A DNA stretch of 64,000 nt from UBA1563 sp037440065 (GTDB lineage Bacteria; Bacteroidota; Ignavibacteria; Ignavibacteriales; Ignavibacteriaceae), in contig JBBIUV010000018.1 of assembly GCA_037440065.1 (NCBI GenBank), forward strand, positions 124,001-188,000. The letters run 5' to 3'. Made by a program: the position numbers and the translations under genes. The notes beneath the pieces were generated by a model that had not been told where the DNA came from, ran no database searches, and was given only the letters and a program-made list of their open reading frames with translations. The stretch's first letter is position 1. Every line of letters begins with the position of its first letter. This document shows, piece by piece, positions 26,546 through 35,313 of the stretch.

Positions 26546-28546
26546 TTACTTCAGCAGCGTTTTTGCTGTTTGTAAAATATTTTCCACGGTGAATCCGTAT
26601 TTCTCAAAAAGAATTGTATCAGGGGCAGAAGCTCCGAATTTTTCTATCGAAATAATTTTGCCTCCGTCACCGGTATATTTGTGCCAGCCTTGTGCAACTC
26701 CTGCTTCGACGGCAATGCGTGCTTTCACATCTTTTGGTAAAACTGAGTTTTTATATTCTTCACTTTGTTGTTCAAATAATTCCCAACTTGGAAAACTTAC
26801 CACGCGGACTTTCTTGCCTTCGCTTTCAAGTTGTTCAGCAGTCTTTAGAATTAATTGAACTTCCGAACCGCTTGCCATTAAAATAATTTCCGGTTTGTCT
26901 GCATCTTTTAAAATGTAGGCGCCTTGGAACAAATTATCAGATGATGGATATTTTGTTTGATCGAGAACCGGCAAACCTTGTCTTGTTAGAATCAATGCTA
27001 CAGGACTATTTTTATGTTGAATTGAGTACTTCCATGCAGATGATGTCTCGTTTGCATCTGCAGGCCGTAGAACAACTAATCCCGGAATTGCCCGAAGTGA
27101 AGCGAGATGTTCAACGGGTTGATGGGTTGGTCCGTCTTCACCCAATCCAATAGTATCATGAGTGAAAACATAAATCACTTTTATTTTTGAGAGTGAAGCA
27201 AGTCTAATTGCCGGACGGAGATAATCGGAAAAAACTAAAAATGTTCCACCAAAAGGAATAACGCCGCCGTACATTGCCATTCCGTTCATCAAACTTGCCA
27301 TTCCATGTTCCCGGATTCCGAAGTGGAAATTTCTGCCTGAGTAATCGTCTTTTGAGAAAGCTAAATAACCATTTAAGAAAGTATTGTTTGAAGGTGCTAA
27401 GTCTGCCGAGCCACCAATAAATGTTGGAAGTGATGCAGCAACTGCATTAATTGCTTTCCCAGAAGCTTGACGCGTTGCAAGTTTCTTTCCATCATCAGCA
27501 AAAGTAGGAATTTTAGAAATCCATTCATCGCCAAAGTTTCCGCTCATTACTTCAAGGAATAATTTTGCATCTTGCGGATATTTTGCTTTGTACTTCTCAA
27601 AAAGTTTATTCCATTCATCTTCATCCTGCTGATGTATTTTTTTTAATCCTTCAAAATGATTTTTTACTTCTTCTGGAACATAGAATGATTCTTCATATTC
27701 CCAACCTAAATTTTTCTTGGTTAGTTTTATTTCTTCATCACCAAGTGGAGAACCGTGAACAGAAGCGGTATCTTGTTTGTTGGGGCTTCCAAAACCGATA
27801 TGCGTTTTTGTGATGATGAGCGAGGGTCGTTCATCAATTTGAGCATTCAACAAAGCGGTTTCGATCTGCGAAAGATCATTTCCGTCACTTACATGTTCAA
27901 TGTGCCAGCCGTAAGACTCAAAACGTTGTTCGATATTTTCTGAAAATGTAAGCGAAGTTTTTCCATCGATGGAAATTCCGTTGTCATCATAAAAGAAAAT
28001 AAGTTTACCCAGTTTTAAATGACCTGCAAGTGAAGCAGCTTCGTGAGAAATTCCTTCCATCAATTCGCCGTCACTGCAAATACCGTAAATGAAATGATCG
28101 AGAATTTTAATATCAGCTTTGTTAAAAACCGATGCGAGATAAGCTTTGGCGATCGCCATTCCAACTGCATTTGCAAATCCCTGTCCCAACGGACCCGTAG
28201 TAGTTTCGATTCCAAGTTTCGGTTCAAATTCAGGATGTCCCGGAGTTTTGCTTTTCCATTGACGGAAATTTTTAAGATCGTCCAGCGAAATATTGTAACC
28301 GCTTAGATGCAAAATTCCGTAGAGAAGCATACTTCCGTGTCCGGCAGAAAGAATAAATCGGTCGCGGTTTAACCACAACGGATTTTGCGGATTATATTTC
28401 ATATATTTTGTGTAAAGTGCGTATGTTATCGGCGCACATCCCATCGGCATTCCGGGGTGCCCGGAATTTGCTTTTTGGATTGCTTCTACTGCAAGAAAAC
28501 GCAATGTATTTATACTTAACTGATCAAGTGATCGAGAAACTGTCAT
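26546..28546 (-). CDS. tkt: Transketolase
   Basis: Thiamine-diphosphate enzyme moving two-carbon units in the non-oxidative pentose phosphate pathway. The start is ATG 28546, six bases after AGGAG, rather than the TTG at 28549; this gives 666 residues, typical of full-length transketolase. Visible motifs are ANSGHPGMPMG near residue 25, GPLGQGFANAVGMA, the ThDP/metal segment ICSDGELMEGISHEA with DDNGISIDG, the pyrimidine-domain FGIREHGMASLMNG, and THDTIGLGEDGPTHQP. All three domains are present. It is divergent from the ABC membrane-domain gene. Confidence 0.97.
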   Translation of the reverse strand: MTVSRSLDQLSINTLRFLAVEAIQKANSGHPGMPMGCAPITYALYTKYMKYNPQNPLWLNRDRFILSAGHGSMLLYGILHLSGYNISLDDLKNFRQWKSKTPGHPEFEPKLGIETTTGPLGQGFANAVGMAIAKAYLASVFNKADIKILDHFIYGICSDGELMEGISHEAASLAGHLKLGKLIFFYDDNGISIDGKTSLTFSENIEQRFESYGWHIEHVSDGNDLSQIETALLNAQIDERPSLIITKTHIGFGSPNKQDTASVHGSPLGDEEIKLTKKNLGWEYEESFYVPEEVKNHFEGLKKIHQQDEDEWNKLFEKYKAKYPQDAKLFLEVMSGNFGDEWISKIPTFADDGKKLATRQASGKAINAVAASLPTFIGGSADLAPSNNTFLNGYLAFSKDDYSGRNFHFGIREHGMASLMNGMAMYGGVIPFGGTFLVFSDYLRPAIRLASLSKIKVIYVFTHDTIGLGEDGPTHQPVEHLASLRAIPGLVVLRPADANETSSAWKYSIQHKNSPVALILTRQGLPVLDQTKYPSSDNLFQGAYILKDADKPEIILMASGSEVQLILKTAEQLESEGKKVRVVSFPSWELFEQQSEEYKNSVLPKDVKARIAVEAGVAQGWHKYTGDGGKIISIEKFGASAPDTILFEKYGFTVENILQTAKTLLK

Positions 28547-28644
28547 CAATTGCTCCTAAATGCCCATTCTGATAGAAATGTTTTATTACTAACTTTAAAT
28601 ATAAAAAAGTTGTTTGTTTGTGAACTACAAAAAAGCGATGTAAA

Positions 28645-29520
28645 ATGAGAATTCTTGACATCTTTCGCCAATTCCGCAAAGGAATTATTTTTGCAGTCGG
28701 TTTAGTTATTATCGAAAATCTTGCATGGATAGTAGAACCGACGCTGTTTGGAAACCTAATTGATGCAATTATTGACAAAGCTTCTGCTAATTATGAAAGA
28801 ATCATTCTTGTTCCAATAATCTTATGGGTGACGGTCTATCTAATCAATTCTGTGGTCGGTTCGCTTAGAAGATCAATCGATCAGAAAATTTATTTGAGGA
28901 TGTTTTCAAAAGTTGCAACTGAAGTTGCTGAAACAGGAATAAAAACTAATCTCCCAGTTGAAAAAATTGCCGGGCGCGCAGAATTATCAAAAGAGTATAT
29001 CACGTTTTTCCAATACCGTGTCCCGGAATTGGTTGAACAATCAATCGCAATTGTGGGGGCAATAATCGCTCTTTCCTTTTTTGATTGGCGCATTGCTTTA
29101 ACGTGTATGTGCATTATCCTTCCGCTGGTGTTCATAACTAAATTGTACAATGAGCGGGTAATTCATTTTCAAAAAGATCTTCATGAAACCCAAGAATCGG
29201 CTTACGGCATTTACTCCACACTTGATATAATTCTTATTAAGAAATATTATGCCGACTATTCAAAACACGAGCAAAAAATTGCGAACTGGGGAGCGTTGAA
29301 CTTCGGAGTGATGCGGTTTTCCCTCTTAATTATTTTCTTGATCGTTCTCTACATTTGTGTTGATCTTGATAATTTTAGTACCGGAAATATTTATTCGATC
29401 ATTGCTTATTTGTGGACGTTCGTTTCATCAGCAGAATATTTGCCGGATTTGCTCTCGAGCTGGACTTCGCTAAATGATTTATCTACAAGATTGAAAACTG
29501 CTGACGAAGTTTTACCCTAA
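28645..29520 (+). CDS. ABC transporter six-TM domain protein without ATPase domain
   Basis: The 291-residue product resembles the membrane domain of ABC exporters. Six hydrophobic segments fit, with the exporter-like start 'f..fr.gi.fa....iienl.wi..P.l.G.liD', a long cytoplasmic loop with LRRSIDQKIYLRMFSKV, and RVIHFQKDLHETQESAYG. It ends at residue 291, just after the last membrane segment, with no Walker A or signature motif, and no separate ATPase gene lies nearby. The frame is intact, so this looks like a stand-alone membrane-domain protein rather than a decayed exporter. Its last nine bases overlap the end of the opposite-strand gene. Confidence 0.85.
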   Translation: MRILDIFRQFRKGIIFAVGLVIIENLAWIVEPTLFGNLIDAIIDKASANYERIILVPIILWVTVYLINSVVGSLRRSIDQKIYLRMFSKVATEVAETGIKTNLPVEKIAGRAELSKEYITFFQYRVPELVEQSIAIVGAIIALSFFDWRIALTCMCIILPLVFITKLYNERVIHFQKDLHETQESAYGIYSTLDIILIKKYYADYSKHEQKIANWGALNFGVMRFSLLIIFLIVLYICVDLDNFSTGNIYSIIAYLWTFVSSAEYLPDLLSSWTSLNDLSTRLKTADEVLP

Positions 29521-29838
29521 AATTTTTCCATCAACAACCGGTGTAAGACAAATAAGTGGGGAGTCGGGGACTTGAAATTTCTGGAATATTTCTTCAAATA
29601 AAAGAAATTGTTTCCCTTGTTTTTCCAGTTTGGAAAATTGCTTGTACTTCATCTTTTTCCCCGAGTTTGAAACCGGAGCATCAAACTTGAATGAGGAGGA
29701 AAAATCATGAACTGCATTCTTTTTAAGCAATGAAATTTTTTCATCATCACTTCCGTCGACTTCATACGAATAAGCGCGAAATTCTTCAATAACTCCATGC
29801 TCAATTATAAGGTAAAGATTAAGAATTTTTTCAGGCAC
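29512..29838 (-). CDS. Small soluble protein of unknown function
   Basis: The 108-residue product starts at GTG 29838, five bases after GGAG; a TTG at 29859 would overlap the upstream gene more. It has no signal peptide or membrane helix. It is mixed charged and hydrophobic, with a Lys/Phe-rich middle (SGKKMKYKQFSKLEKQGKQ) and a C-terminal beta-like PLICLTPVVDGKIL. It starts two bases after the stop of the upstream membrane protein, suggesting translational coupling. It ends within the last nine bases of the convergent ABC-domain gene. I do not recognise the family. Confidence 0.7.
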   Translation of the reverse strand: MPEKILNLYLIIEHGVIEEFRAYSYEVDGSDDEKISLLKKNAVHDFSSSFKFDAPVSNSGKKMKYKQFSKLEKQGKQFLLFEEIFQKFQVPDSPLICLTPVVDGKILG

Positions 29839-29840
29839 AA

Positions 29841-30506
29841 CTACTCCTTGTTTTTCCAAGTAAAGATCATTAAAAAGGTAGCAAGAATAAAAGCCATTTT
29901 ACAAAGTAAACTTTCACCGGCTTGAACAAAGGTTGGAACAAACAACGCTATTATCATTGAAGGGATAAATGTGAAAATGTAACCAAAGAAATGTAATCTT
30001 GTTAACGCCTTTTTCTTTGGATCAGTTTCAGTCCCCCATTTTTTATCGAGGATGATCATGGAACCAATTATCGGCAAATAATAAAATGTACCGTAAAGTG
30101 CTCCAAGTGGGTAGTGATAGGTTGCGTAAAGTACCGCGCATTTAGTTACTGCAAGCTGATCGATGGTAATTGCGTATAAAACAATGAAGAAAATTGCGGG
30201 GTAAAAAATATTTTTATGATACGGTTGAAGCTTCCCAGCGTAAAGAAGGACGGTGTACAATCCCAACGGTGGTAAAAGAGTGATATCCACCAACGCAAGG
30301 TAAATTACAAAATGACTTTGCATACCGAGGAAGCAGATTAAAAATTCAAAGAATTGATATCCAAACAGAATTGCAATAGTGGTAATTGTAAGTTTGTTAA
30401 CAGCATTTTTTTGAGCAACGACTAAAAGAAAAATTACATAGCTTAACTCTGCAGCAGCGATAAAGAGTGAAACGATTCCGTCAAGATTGTTCAAGGTATT
30501 CTCCAC
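29841..30506 (-). CDS. Seven-TM membrane protein of unknown function
   Basis: The 221-residue product has about seven hydrophobic segments spread over its length, with an extracellular-type N-terminus and a cytoplasmic loop DKKWGTETDPKKKALTRLH between helices 5 and 6. Such 7TM modules occur at the N-terminus of some sensor proteins, but no kinase domain follows. The start is GTG at 30506 with no good ribosome site, so it is uncertain. It is coupled to the following small soluble gene, two bases away. The pair might form a membrane protein and cytoplasmic partner, which is inference. Confidence 0.78.
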   Translation of the reverse strand: MENTLNNLDGIVSLFIAAAELSYVIFLLVVAQKNAVNKLTITTIAILFGYQFFEFLICFLGMQSHFVIYLALVDITLLPPLGLYTVLLYAGKLQPYHKNIFYPAIFFIVLYAITIDQLAVTKCAVLYATYHYPLGALYGTFYYLPIIGSMIILDKKWGTETDPKKKALTRLHFFGYIFTFIPSMIIALFVPTFVQAGESLLCKMAFILATFLMIFTWKNKE

Positions 30507-30604
30507 GATTGAAATTATTTCGTTTAAAATTATACCACACTTAAGTAGTCTATATTAATAAGATGTTAATAGAGCTCAGTTAAGAATATTTATTAATGAA
30601 TTTA

Positions 30605-30841
30605 TCAGAGCGTTTTATGTGTGCCGTCACAAAAAGGTTTATCTTTCGTGTGTTTGCATCCGCACCACCAAACTTCTTTTGGTTCAGTGATCTCAACGAT
30701 CATCGGTCTGAATTCACTTCCGCGATGCGTGCCGTCGCAGAATGGTTGCTTTGAAGATTTTCCACAAGTGCACCAGGCGTATTTACCTGGTTCCATTTTA
30801 ATACCGAACGGACCTTTTTGCGCAACAACGGGCTGTTCCAT
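30605..30841 (-). CDS. Double CDGSH iron-sulfur protein
   Basis: The 78-residue product has two CDGSH-type 2Fe-2S sites. The first is CTCGKSSKQPFCDGTH (Cys24, Cys26, Cys35, His39). The second is CGCKHTKDKPFCDGTH (Cys60, Cys62, Cys71, His75). The three-Cys-one-His pattern is the mitoNEET-type ligand set. Bacterial double-CDGSH proteins of this length are known and are thought to work in redox or Fe-S handling. AAGGAG precedes the ATG. It starts nine bases after a lipoprotein gene that itself follows fumC, so the three are probably co-transcribed. Confidence 0.93.
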   Translation of the reverse strand: MEQPVVAQKGPFGIKMEPGKYAWCTCGKSSKQPFCDGTHRGSEFRPMIVEITEPKEVWWCGCKHTKDKPFCDGTHKTL

Positions 30842-30850
30842 AACTCTCCT

Positions 30851-31150
30851 TTAAATTGATGAAATATCTTTTATCTCAATTAATCGTCCCCAAGTTTGTG
30901 TTGACGGAACATCATCTTTGAAAACGAACGAAAATCTCACTCGCTTTCCCTCCACACAGTAGTTTTCCGGGATATTTACCGGGACGTATTTTTTTTGATC
31001 GTCACCAATTATTCCCCAGAAATTATATTCTTTTACAAATGTTACTGTTCCGGTTTTTGTTAACTCATCAACCTTTGGTTCACAACTTGAGAGATATACC
31101 AGAATAAGAATGAAGGTGATGATGAAAACATATTTATTTTTTTTCATCAT
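30851..31150 (-). CDS. Small lipoprotein
   Basis: The 99-residue product has a lipoprotein signal with lipobox LSSC (lipidation predicted at Cys23), then a single small beta domain (KTGTVTFVKEYNFWGIIGDD, later GKRVRFSFVFKDDV). The domain looks like an OB or SH3-like barrel. It has a GGAG ribosome site and lies 22 bases after fumC and nine bases before the CDGSH gene. I do not recognise a function. Confidence 0.82.
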   Translation of the reverse strand: MMKKNKYVFIITFILILVYLSSCEPKVDELTKTGTVTFVKEYNFWGIIGDDQKKYVPVNIPENYCVEGKRVRFSFVFKDDVPSTQTWGRLIEIKDISSI

Positions 31151-31172
31151 GCTTCTCCGGTAAATTAAATTG

Positions 31173-32564
31173 TTATGCTTTTGGTCCTATCATTTTTTCA
31201 GGGCGAACGAATTCATCAAATTGTTCTTCGGTTAGCAAGCCAAGTTCAACAGCAGCTTCTTTTAAAGTCTTCTTACCGTGAAGCGCCTGCTTTGCAACTT
31301 TTGCAGCATTATCATAACCGATGTGAGGATTAAGCGCAGTTACCAACATCAAAGAATTAATCAAATGTTTTTTAATGTTCTCTCTATTTGCCTCAATACC
31401 AACAACACAATTATCGGTAAAACTATTACATGCATCGCCAAGTAATTTAATTGATTGAAGAACATTAAAAATAATAACCGGTTTGAAAACGTTGAGTTCA
31501 AAATTTCCCATCGCACCGCCGATGTTAATAGTTACGTCATTGCCTAAAACTTGAGCGCAGACCATTGTCATTGCTTCTGATTGTGTCGGGTTAACTTTTC
31601 CCGGCATAATTGAGCTTCCTGGTTCATTTTCAGGTAAATTCAATTCACCCAAACCGCAGCGTGGACCAGAACCGAGCCAGCGAATATCATTTGCTATTTT
31701 CATTAATGATGTTGCGATGGTTTTTAAAACTCCGCTGAATTCAACCAGTGCGCAATGAGTTGCTAAACCTTCGAACTTATTTCTTCCGGTAACAAATGGT
31801 TTTCCGGTAAGCTCCGCAATTTTTGCTGCTGATTTTACGGCAAATTCAGGATGAGTATTTAATCCAGTACCAACAGCCGTTCCGCCAAGTGCGAGTTCGG
31901 ACAAGCGTGGAAGTGCACATTGGATTCTCTCCAAAGCATTGGTGAGCATTTGAACATAACCGCTAAATTCTTGTCCAAGTGTTAACGGAGTAGCATCCAT
32001 TAAATGAGTTCTACCGATTTTAATAATGTCTTTAAACTCTTCCATTTTTACTGCGAATGCATCACGGAGTTTTGTAACACCTGGAATAAGATGGCGGTAA
32101 ATTTCTTCTACTGCGGCGATGTTCATTGCAGTCGGGAAGGTATCGTTTGAAGATTGAGCTTTGTTCACATCGTCATTCGGATGGATTGGTTTTTTACTTC
32201 CCATTACTCCGCCTGCAAGTTCAATGGCGCGATTGGAGATTACTTCATTTACATTCATATTTGTTTGAGTACCGCTTCCGGTTTGCCAAACGACAAGTGG
32301 AAAATGATCGTGTAGTTTTCCTTCGATCACTTCATCTGCAGCTTTTACAATGAGATCAGCTTTTTCTGCGGAAAGAATTCCCAAATCTTTATTAACAAGT
32401 GCTGCAGCTTTTTTCAAAATTCCGAATGCGCGAATCAACTCATCCGGCATTCTTTCTCCACCGATTTTGAAATTCATTAACGAGCGTGCGGTTTGAGCTC
32501 CGTAATATTTATCGGTTGGAACTTTAATTTCGCCCATGCTGTCGGTTTCAATTCTGTAATCCAT
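31173..32564 (-). CDS. fumC: Class II fumarate hydratase
   Basis: Iron-independent enzyme of the TCA cycle converting fumarate and L-malate. The 463-residue length is standard. Motifs are TGSGTQTNMNVNEV (~96-109), SSNDTFPTAM (~138-147), GRTHLMDATP with the active-site His near 187, and the superfamily signature GSSIMPGKVNP (316-326). AGGAG precedes the ATG. The close relatives aspartase and argininosuccinate lyase share the signature, but the overall sequence is that of FumC. It is the first gene of a probable fumC-lipoprotein-CDGSH operon. Confidence 0.96.
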   Translation of the reverse strand: MDYRIETDSMGEIKVPTDKYYGAQTARSLMNFKIGGERMPDELIRAFGILKKAAALVNKDLGILSAEKADLIVKAADEVIEGKLHDHFPLVVWQTGSGTQTNMNVNEVISNRAIELAGGVMGSKKPIHPNDDVNKAQSSNDTFPTAMNIAAVEEIYRHLIPGVTKLRDAFAVKMEEFKDIIKIGRTHLMDATPLTLGQEFSGYVQMLTNALERIQCALPRLSELALGGTAVGTGLNTHPEFAVKSAAKIAELTGKPFVTGRNKFEGLATHCALVEFSGVLKTIATSLMKIANDIRWLGSGPRCGLGELNLPENEPGSSIMPGKVNPTQSEAMTMVCAQVLGNDVTINIGGAMGNFELNVFKPVIIFNVLQSIKLLGDACNSFTDNCVVGIEANRENIKKHLINSLMLVTALNPHIGYDNAAKVAKQALHGKKTLKEAAVELGLLTEEQFDEFVRPEKMIGPKA

Positions 32565-32650
32565 AAGATCTCCTCTGAAAAATTTTTATTGTAAAATTAA
32601 TGATAATTGTAATGCTGTGGTAGTGGAAAGATTAAGAAAAATGTTTTTTT

Positions 32651-32678
32651 GAGGTAAGAAGTCAGAATGAAGAAGCAA
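32651..32678. repeat. Intergenic heptanucleotide repeat (GAAnnnn)
   Basis: Four consecutive units read GAGGTAA, GAAGTCA, GAATGAA, GAAGCAA. They lie directly beside the hairpin at 32675 between fumC and the DUF3160 gene. GAAGTCA is shared with the arrays at 15309 and 61532. Confidence 0.55.
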
Positions 32679-32709
32679 TATCCGGTGTTTTAAATATCCC
32701 GGATATTGC
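32675..32709 (-). terminator. Probable terminator of the DUF3160 gene
   Basis: A perfect 11-bp stem, GCAATATCCGG (32675-32685) with CCGGATATTGC (32699-32709), has a 13-base loop. On the minus strand it lies just after the DUF3160 stop and is followed by a modest T-rich stretch (TTCTTCATTC). The weak T-tract lowers confidence. Confidence 0.65.
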
Positions 32710-32718
32710 AAATTGAAA

Positions 32719-35274
32719 TTATTTTACAAGACTCATTTTGCCGGTAACAAATTTATTTCCGGCAGTTACTTTGTACAGATAAACTCCGCTCGGAACCGCT
32801 GTGCCTGATTCATTTGTTCCATCCCAGCGGGTAACATAATTTCCTGTCGGTAGTTCTTTTTCAAAAAATGTTTTGATCAATTCACCGTTGATGCTGTAAA
32901 TCTTAAGTGAAACATTTTGTTTTGCCATTGCCTCGGGAATAGTAAAACTAATTATCGTTGATGGATTAAACGGATTGGGATAATTCTGTGCAACTAAATA
33001 ATTCATTTCATATGCAGGATTGTCTTTCCCATCGATAGAAGTTAACAACATTGGTCCACTACCTTTTGTGTTTCCCGAGGAGTCAGCTAAATAAAGATTG
33101 ACAAAAGAAGGGCGAAGCGCCGAGGAGTTATAAGAGGTTCTCCATTCTTCATCGGTTAAACGCAAAAAGTTTGTTGAAGTGTATTCATAATAACTTAACG
33201 TGGGACCAACATAAGCGGTTGGTCGACCTTCTTGATTGTTGGTAACCCAAACACCAAGATTCATCATGCCCGTTCCAACATGTTTTACCCACCCGACCTG
33301 ATGTCCAACTTCATCAGTTGGAGCAGTATGAACATCCGCTACAAGCCGTTCGTCTTCATGCGATTCTCCATAAAAAAGAGAAAAAATCCAACCGTCGTAT
33401 GCGGGTGTCCCGCAACCAGACCATGGATTATACGTTATAGTACATTCAAGAAATTTTGTTTCTTCCGGAGATAGTTTTTGATTGTTTAATTCCTTTTCTG
33501 TAATGGTTCCCAGGGTATCTGAAATTTTATATAACTGTTGGAAATAGTATAGCATCATTTCTTTATAATACTCTTTAGAAAAGGTGAGCGATTGAAATTT
33601 TTGCTTTGCGATATCCGCGTATTGTTTTAAGTTTTTATAAAACTGCGGAAACGGTTCCACATACACGTACGGGAATGAACAAGTTGCTCCACCGGAATAA
33701 GATTGTTTAGCATATAATAAATTATCGTGGCGGAGTTGTGTCCACGAAGCAAGCTGTGTTGTCATCTTTGATTGCCAGTAGGCTGCCGTCTGCATGAATT
33801 GCGGCATTTGTAACCGTTCTACCGGAGGATTAAGCGAACGAATAGCTTGCAGCCAGGCATTATACATCGAACTTTGCCAGAAATCAGATGAGTACTCATC
33901 TATTAAGTAGCGAAGTGATGCTAGATTGGTTCCATAATGGTATTGATCAAGCTCAGGTTTTAGAAGCTGTCCAGCAGCATCATTTCCTAAGGCAAAAAGA
34001 ACATCAAGTGAATTGGGAAGCATTCTTCTGATGAACGTGTTGTTGTATTTTATTCTGTCGTAGGTAACCTGCGAGAAGACGTACGAATCAATAATGAACC
34101 GCTGTCCTAGAAAAAGAAAAGCCGACGCGGGAACAATGGAATCAACTTCAGATGCTTCCAGTACTTGTGATAAAATTCGCTGATATGCAAAATCATTTTT
34201 CTTTAATTCGTTTTGGAAATCTTTTACTCTGTTGGTGTCAAGCAAATCGCTAGGATCGCTTATCTGTACGGCATTTTTTAGAAAAGTTAAATTGTTAAAA
34301 GTAACATTGTCTGATTCGCCGACGAAAAATTTAATTACATCATCAATTTCATTAAAAGCATTTTGCGTACCGGATAAGTTCAAAATTTCTGAAAGGAGCA
34401 ATGCATCAATTATTTGCCGTTGAATATCGGCATCTGTTTGGCGGGGACAGTTCAGAGGATCAACGTTTGGTCTGATCAAATAAAATTCAGTTCTGCCAAG
34501 CCACATCATCGATTGAAAATACTTGCCCAATTCCGGCCTGTATTGATCGGTATAATGTCCGCGAACTTTAAACTGGCTAAAATCAATATCCCTACAATTT
34601 TCAGAGAATAAAGTATATGGTTGGAATTGATATGAATTAATCTTCATCAATATTTTAGTTTGTTCGGTGGTATTTGATGCATAATATAAATTCGTATTCC
34701 CGGTTAAAAGTTTTTGAGCGATACCTAGATATAAATCTACATCTTCCAGTGATTTTGTCATTGCTGGATTTGCAGCGTAGCGTGTTTGAAGAGTTGGAAT
34801 CTGTTTGTGCACTAAATCTAAAACCTCAGTCAATTTCGGAATGATGTACCCCAACTCAACATCTTTTAAAATATTATCGTAAGAAAGATGAAGCGAATGC
34901 AAGATCGCATCGGTAGAAATGAACAGTGGAAGATCATTACGGAATATATCAATGAAAGCATTTCCAACCGATCCTGTGGTCAACCTGTCGGAAACCATAA
35001 AACCGTTTTTCTCAATCAGTGATTTTTCGTAATCGGTTAGTTTATATTTAATGGCGATGCTGTCGAGGAATAAAGCATTTTGTGTTTGCGCGGAAATTTG
35101 ACCACGAAAAGTGCCAGCATTATGCAATTGTAAGACATCTCCCGCCGTCATATTCTGATGCGTGGAAAGAAATTGTTTATATGCTTCGATGGTGAAAGTG
35201 CTTGACTGGGGAATGATCAAACTTGAAAATACTATCATCAAAGAAAAAACAATGAATGTAGATTGCTTTTTCAT
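32719..35274 (-). CDS. Secreted DUF3160 protein with T9SS domain
   Basis: The 851-residue product has a signal peptide (to about residue 23) and a large alpha-rich DUF3160 domain (~60-740). Characteristic segments are DLPLFISTDAILHSLHLSYD (~113-132), LASWTQLRHDNLLYAKQSY, and a closing region with ADVHTAPTD and VGWVKHVGTGMMNLGVWV. The sorting domain (764-851) is longer than in its neighbours and of a FlgD-Ig-like subtype (WDGTNESGTAVPSGVYLYKV). DUF3160 has no known activity. It begins 39 bases after the propeller lipoprotein gene and may share its transcript. The conserved His and Asp motifs could form an enzyme site, but this is not established. Confidence 0.92.
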   Translation of the reverse strand: MKKQSTFIVFSLMIVFSSLIIPQSSTFTIEAYKQFLSTHQNMTAGDVLQLHNAGTFRGQISAQTQNALFLDSIAIKYKLTDYEKSLIEKNGFMVSDRLTTGSVGNAFIDIFRNDLPLFISTDAILHSLHLSYDNILKDVELGYIIPKLTEVLDLVHKQIPTLQTRYAANPAMTKSLEDVDLYLGIAQKLLTGNTNLYYASNTTEQTKILMKINSYQFQPYTLFSENCRDIDFSQFKVRGHYTDQYRPELGKYFQSMMWLGRTEFYLIRPNVDPLNCPRQTDADIQRQIIDALLLSEILNLSGTQNAFNEIDDVIKFFVGESDNVTFNNLTFLKNAVQISDPSDLLDTNRVKDFQNELKKNDFAYQRILSQVLEASEVDSIVPASAFLFLGQRFIIDSYVFSQVTYDRIKYNNTFIRRMLPNSLDVLFALGNDAAGQLLKPELDQYHYGTNLASLRYLIDEYSSDFWQSSMYNAWLQAIRSLNPPVERLQMPQFMQTAAYWQSKMTTQLASWTQLRHDNLLYAKQSYSGGATCSFPYVYVEPFPQFYKNLKQYADIAKQKFQSLTFSKEYYKEMMLYYFQQLYKISDTLGTITEKELNNQKLSPEETKFLECTITYNPWSGCGTPAYDGWIFSLFYGESHEDERLVADVHTAPTDEVGHQVGWVKHVGTGMMNLGVWVTNNQEGRPTAYVGPTLSYYEYTSTNFLRLTDEEWRTSYNSSALRPSFVNLYLADSSGNTKGSGPMLLTSIDGKDNPAYEMNYLVAQNYPNPFNPSTIISFTIPEAMAKQNVSLKIYSINGELIKTFFEKELPTGNYVTRWDGTNESGTAVPSGVYLYKVTAGNKFVTGKMSLVK

Positions 35275-35313
35275 AGTTCCTCCTAAATATTGAACTAATT
35301 AATAATTCTTGAT

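Noticed and set aside
26371..26592. Plus-strand open frame of 73 residues
   Set aside because: It is antisense to the Cys-rich gene and the end of tkt, with no signal peptide, ribosome site or recognisable motif.
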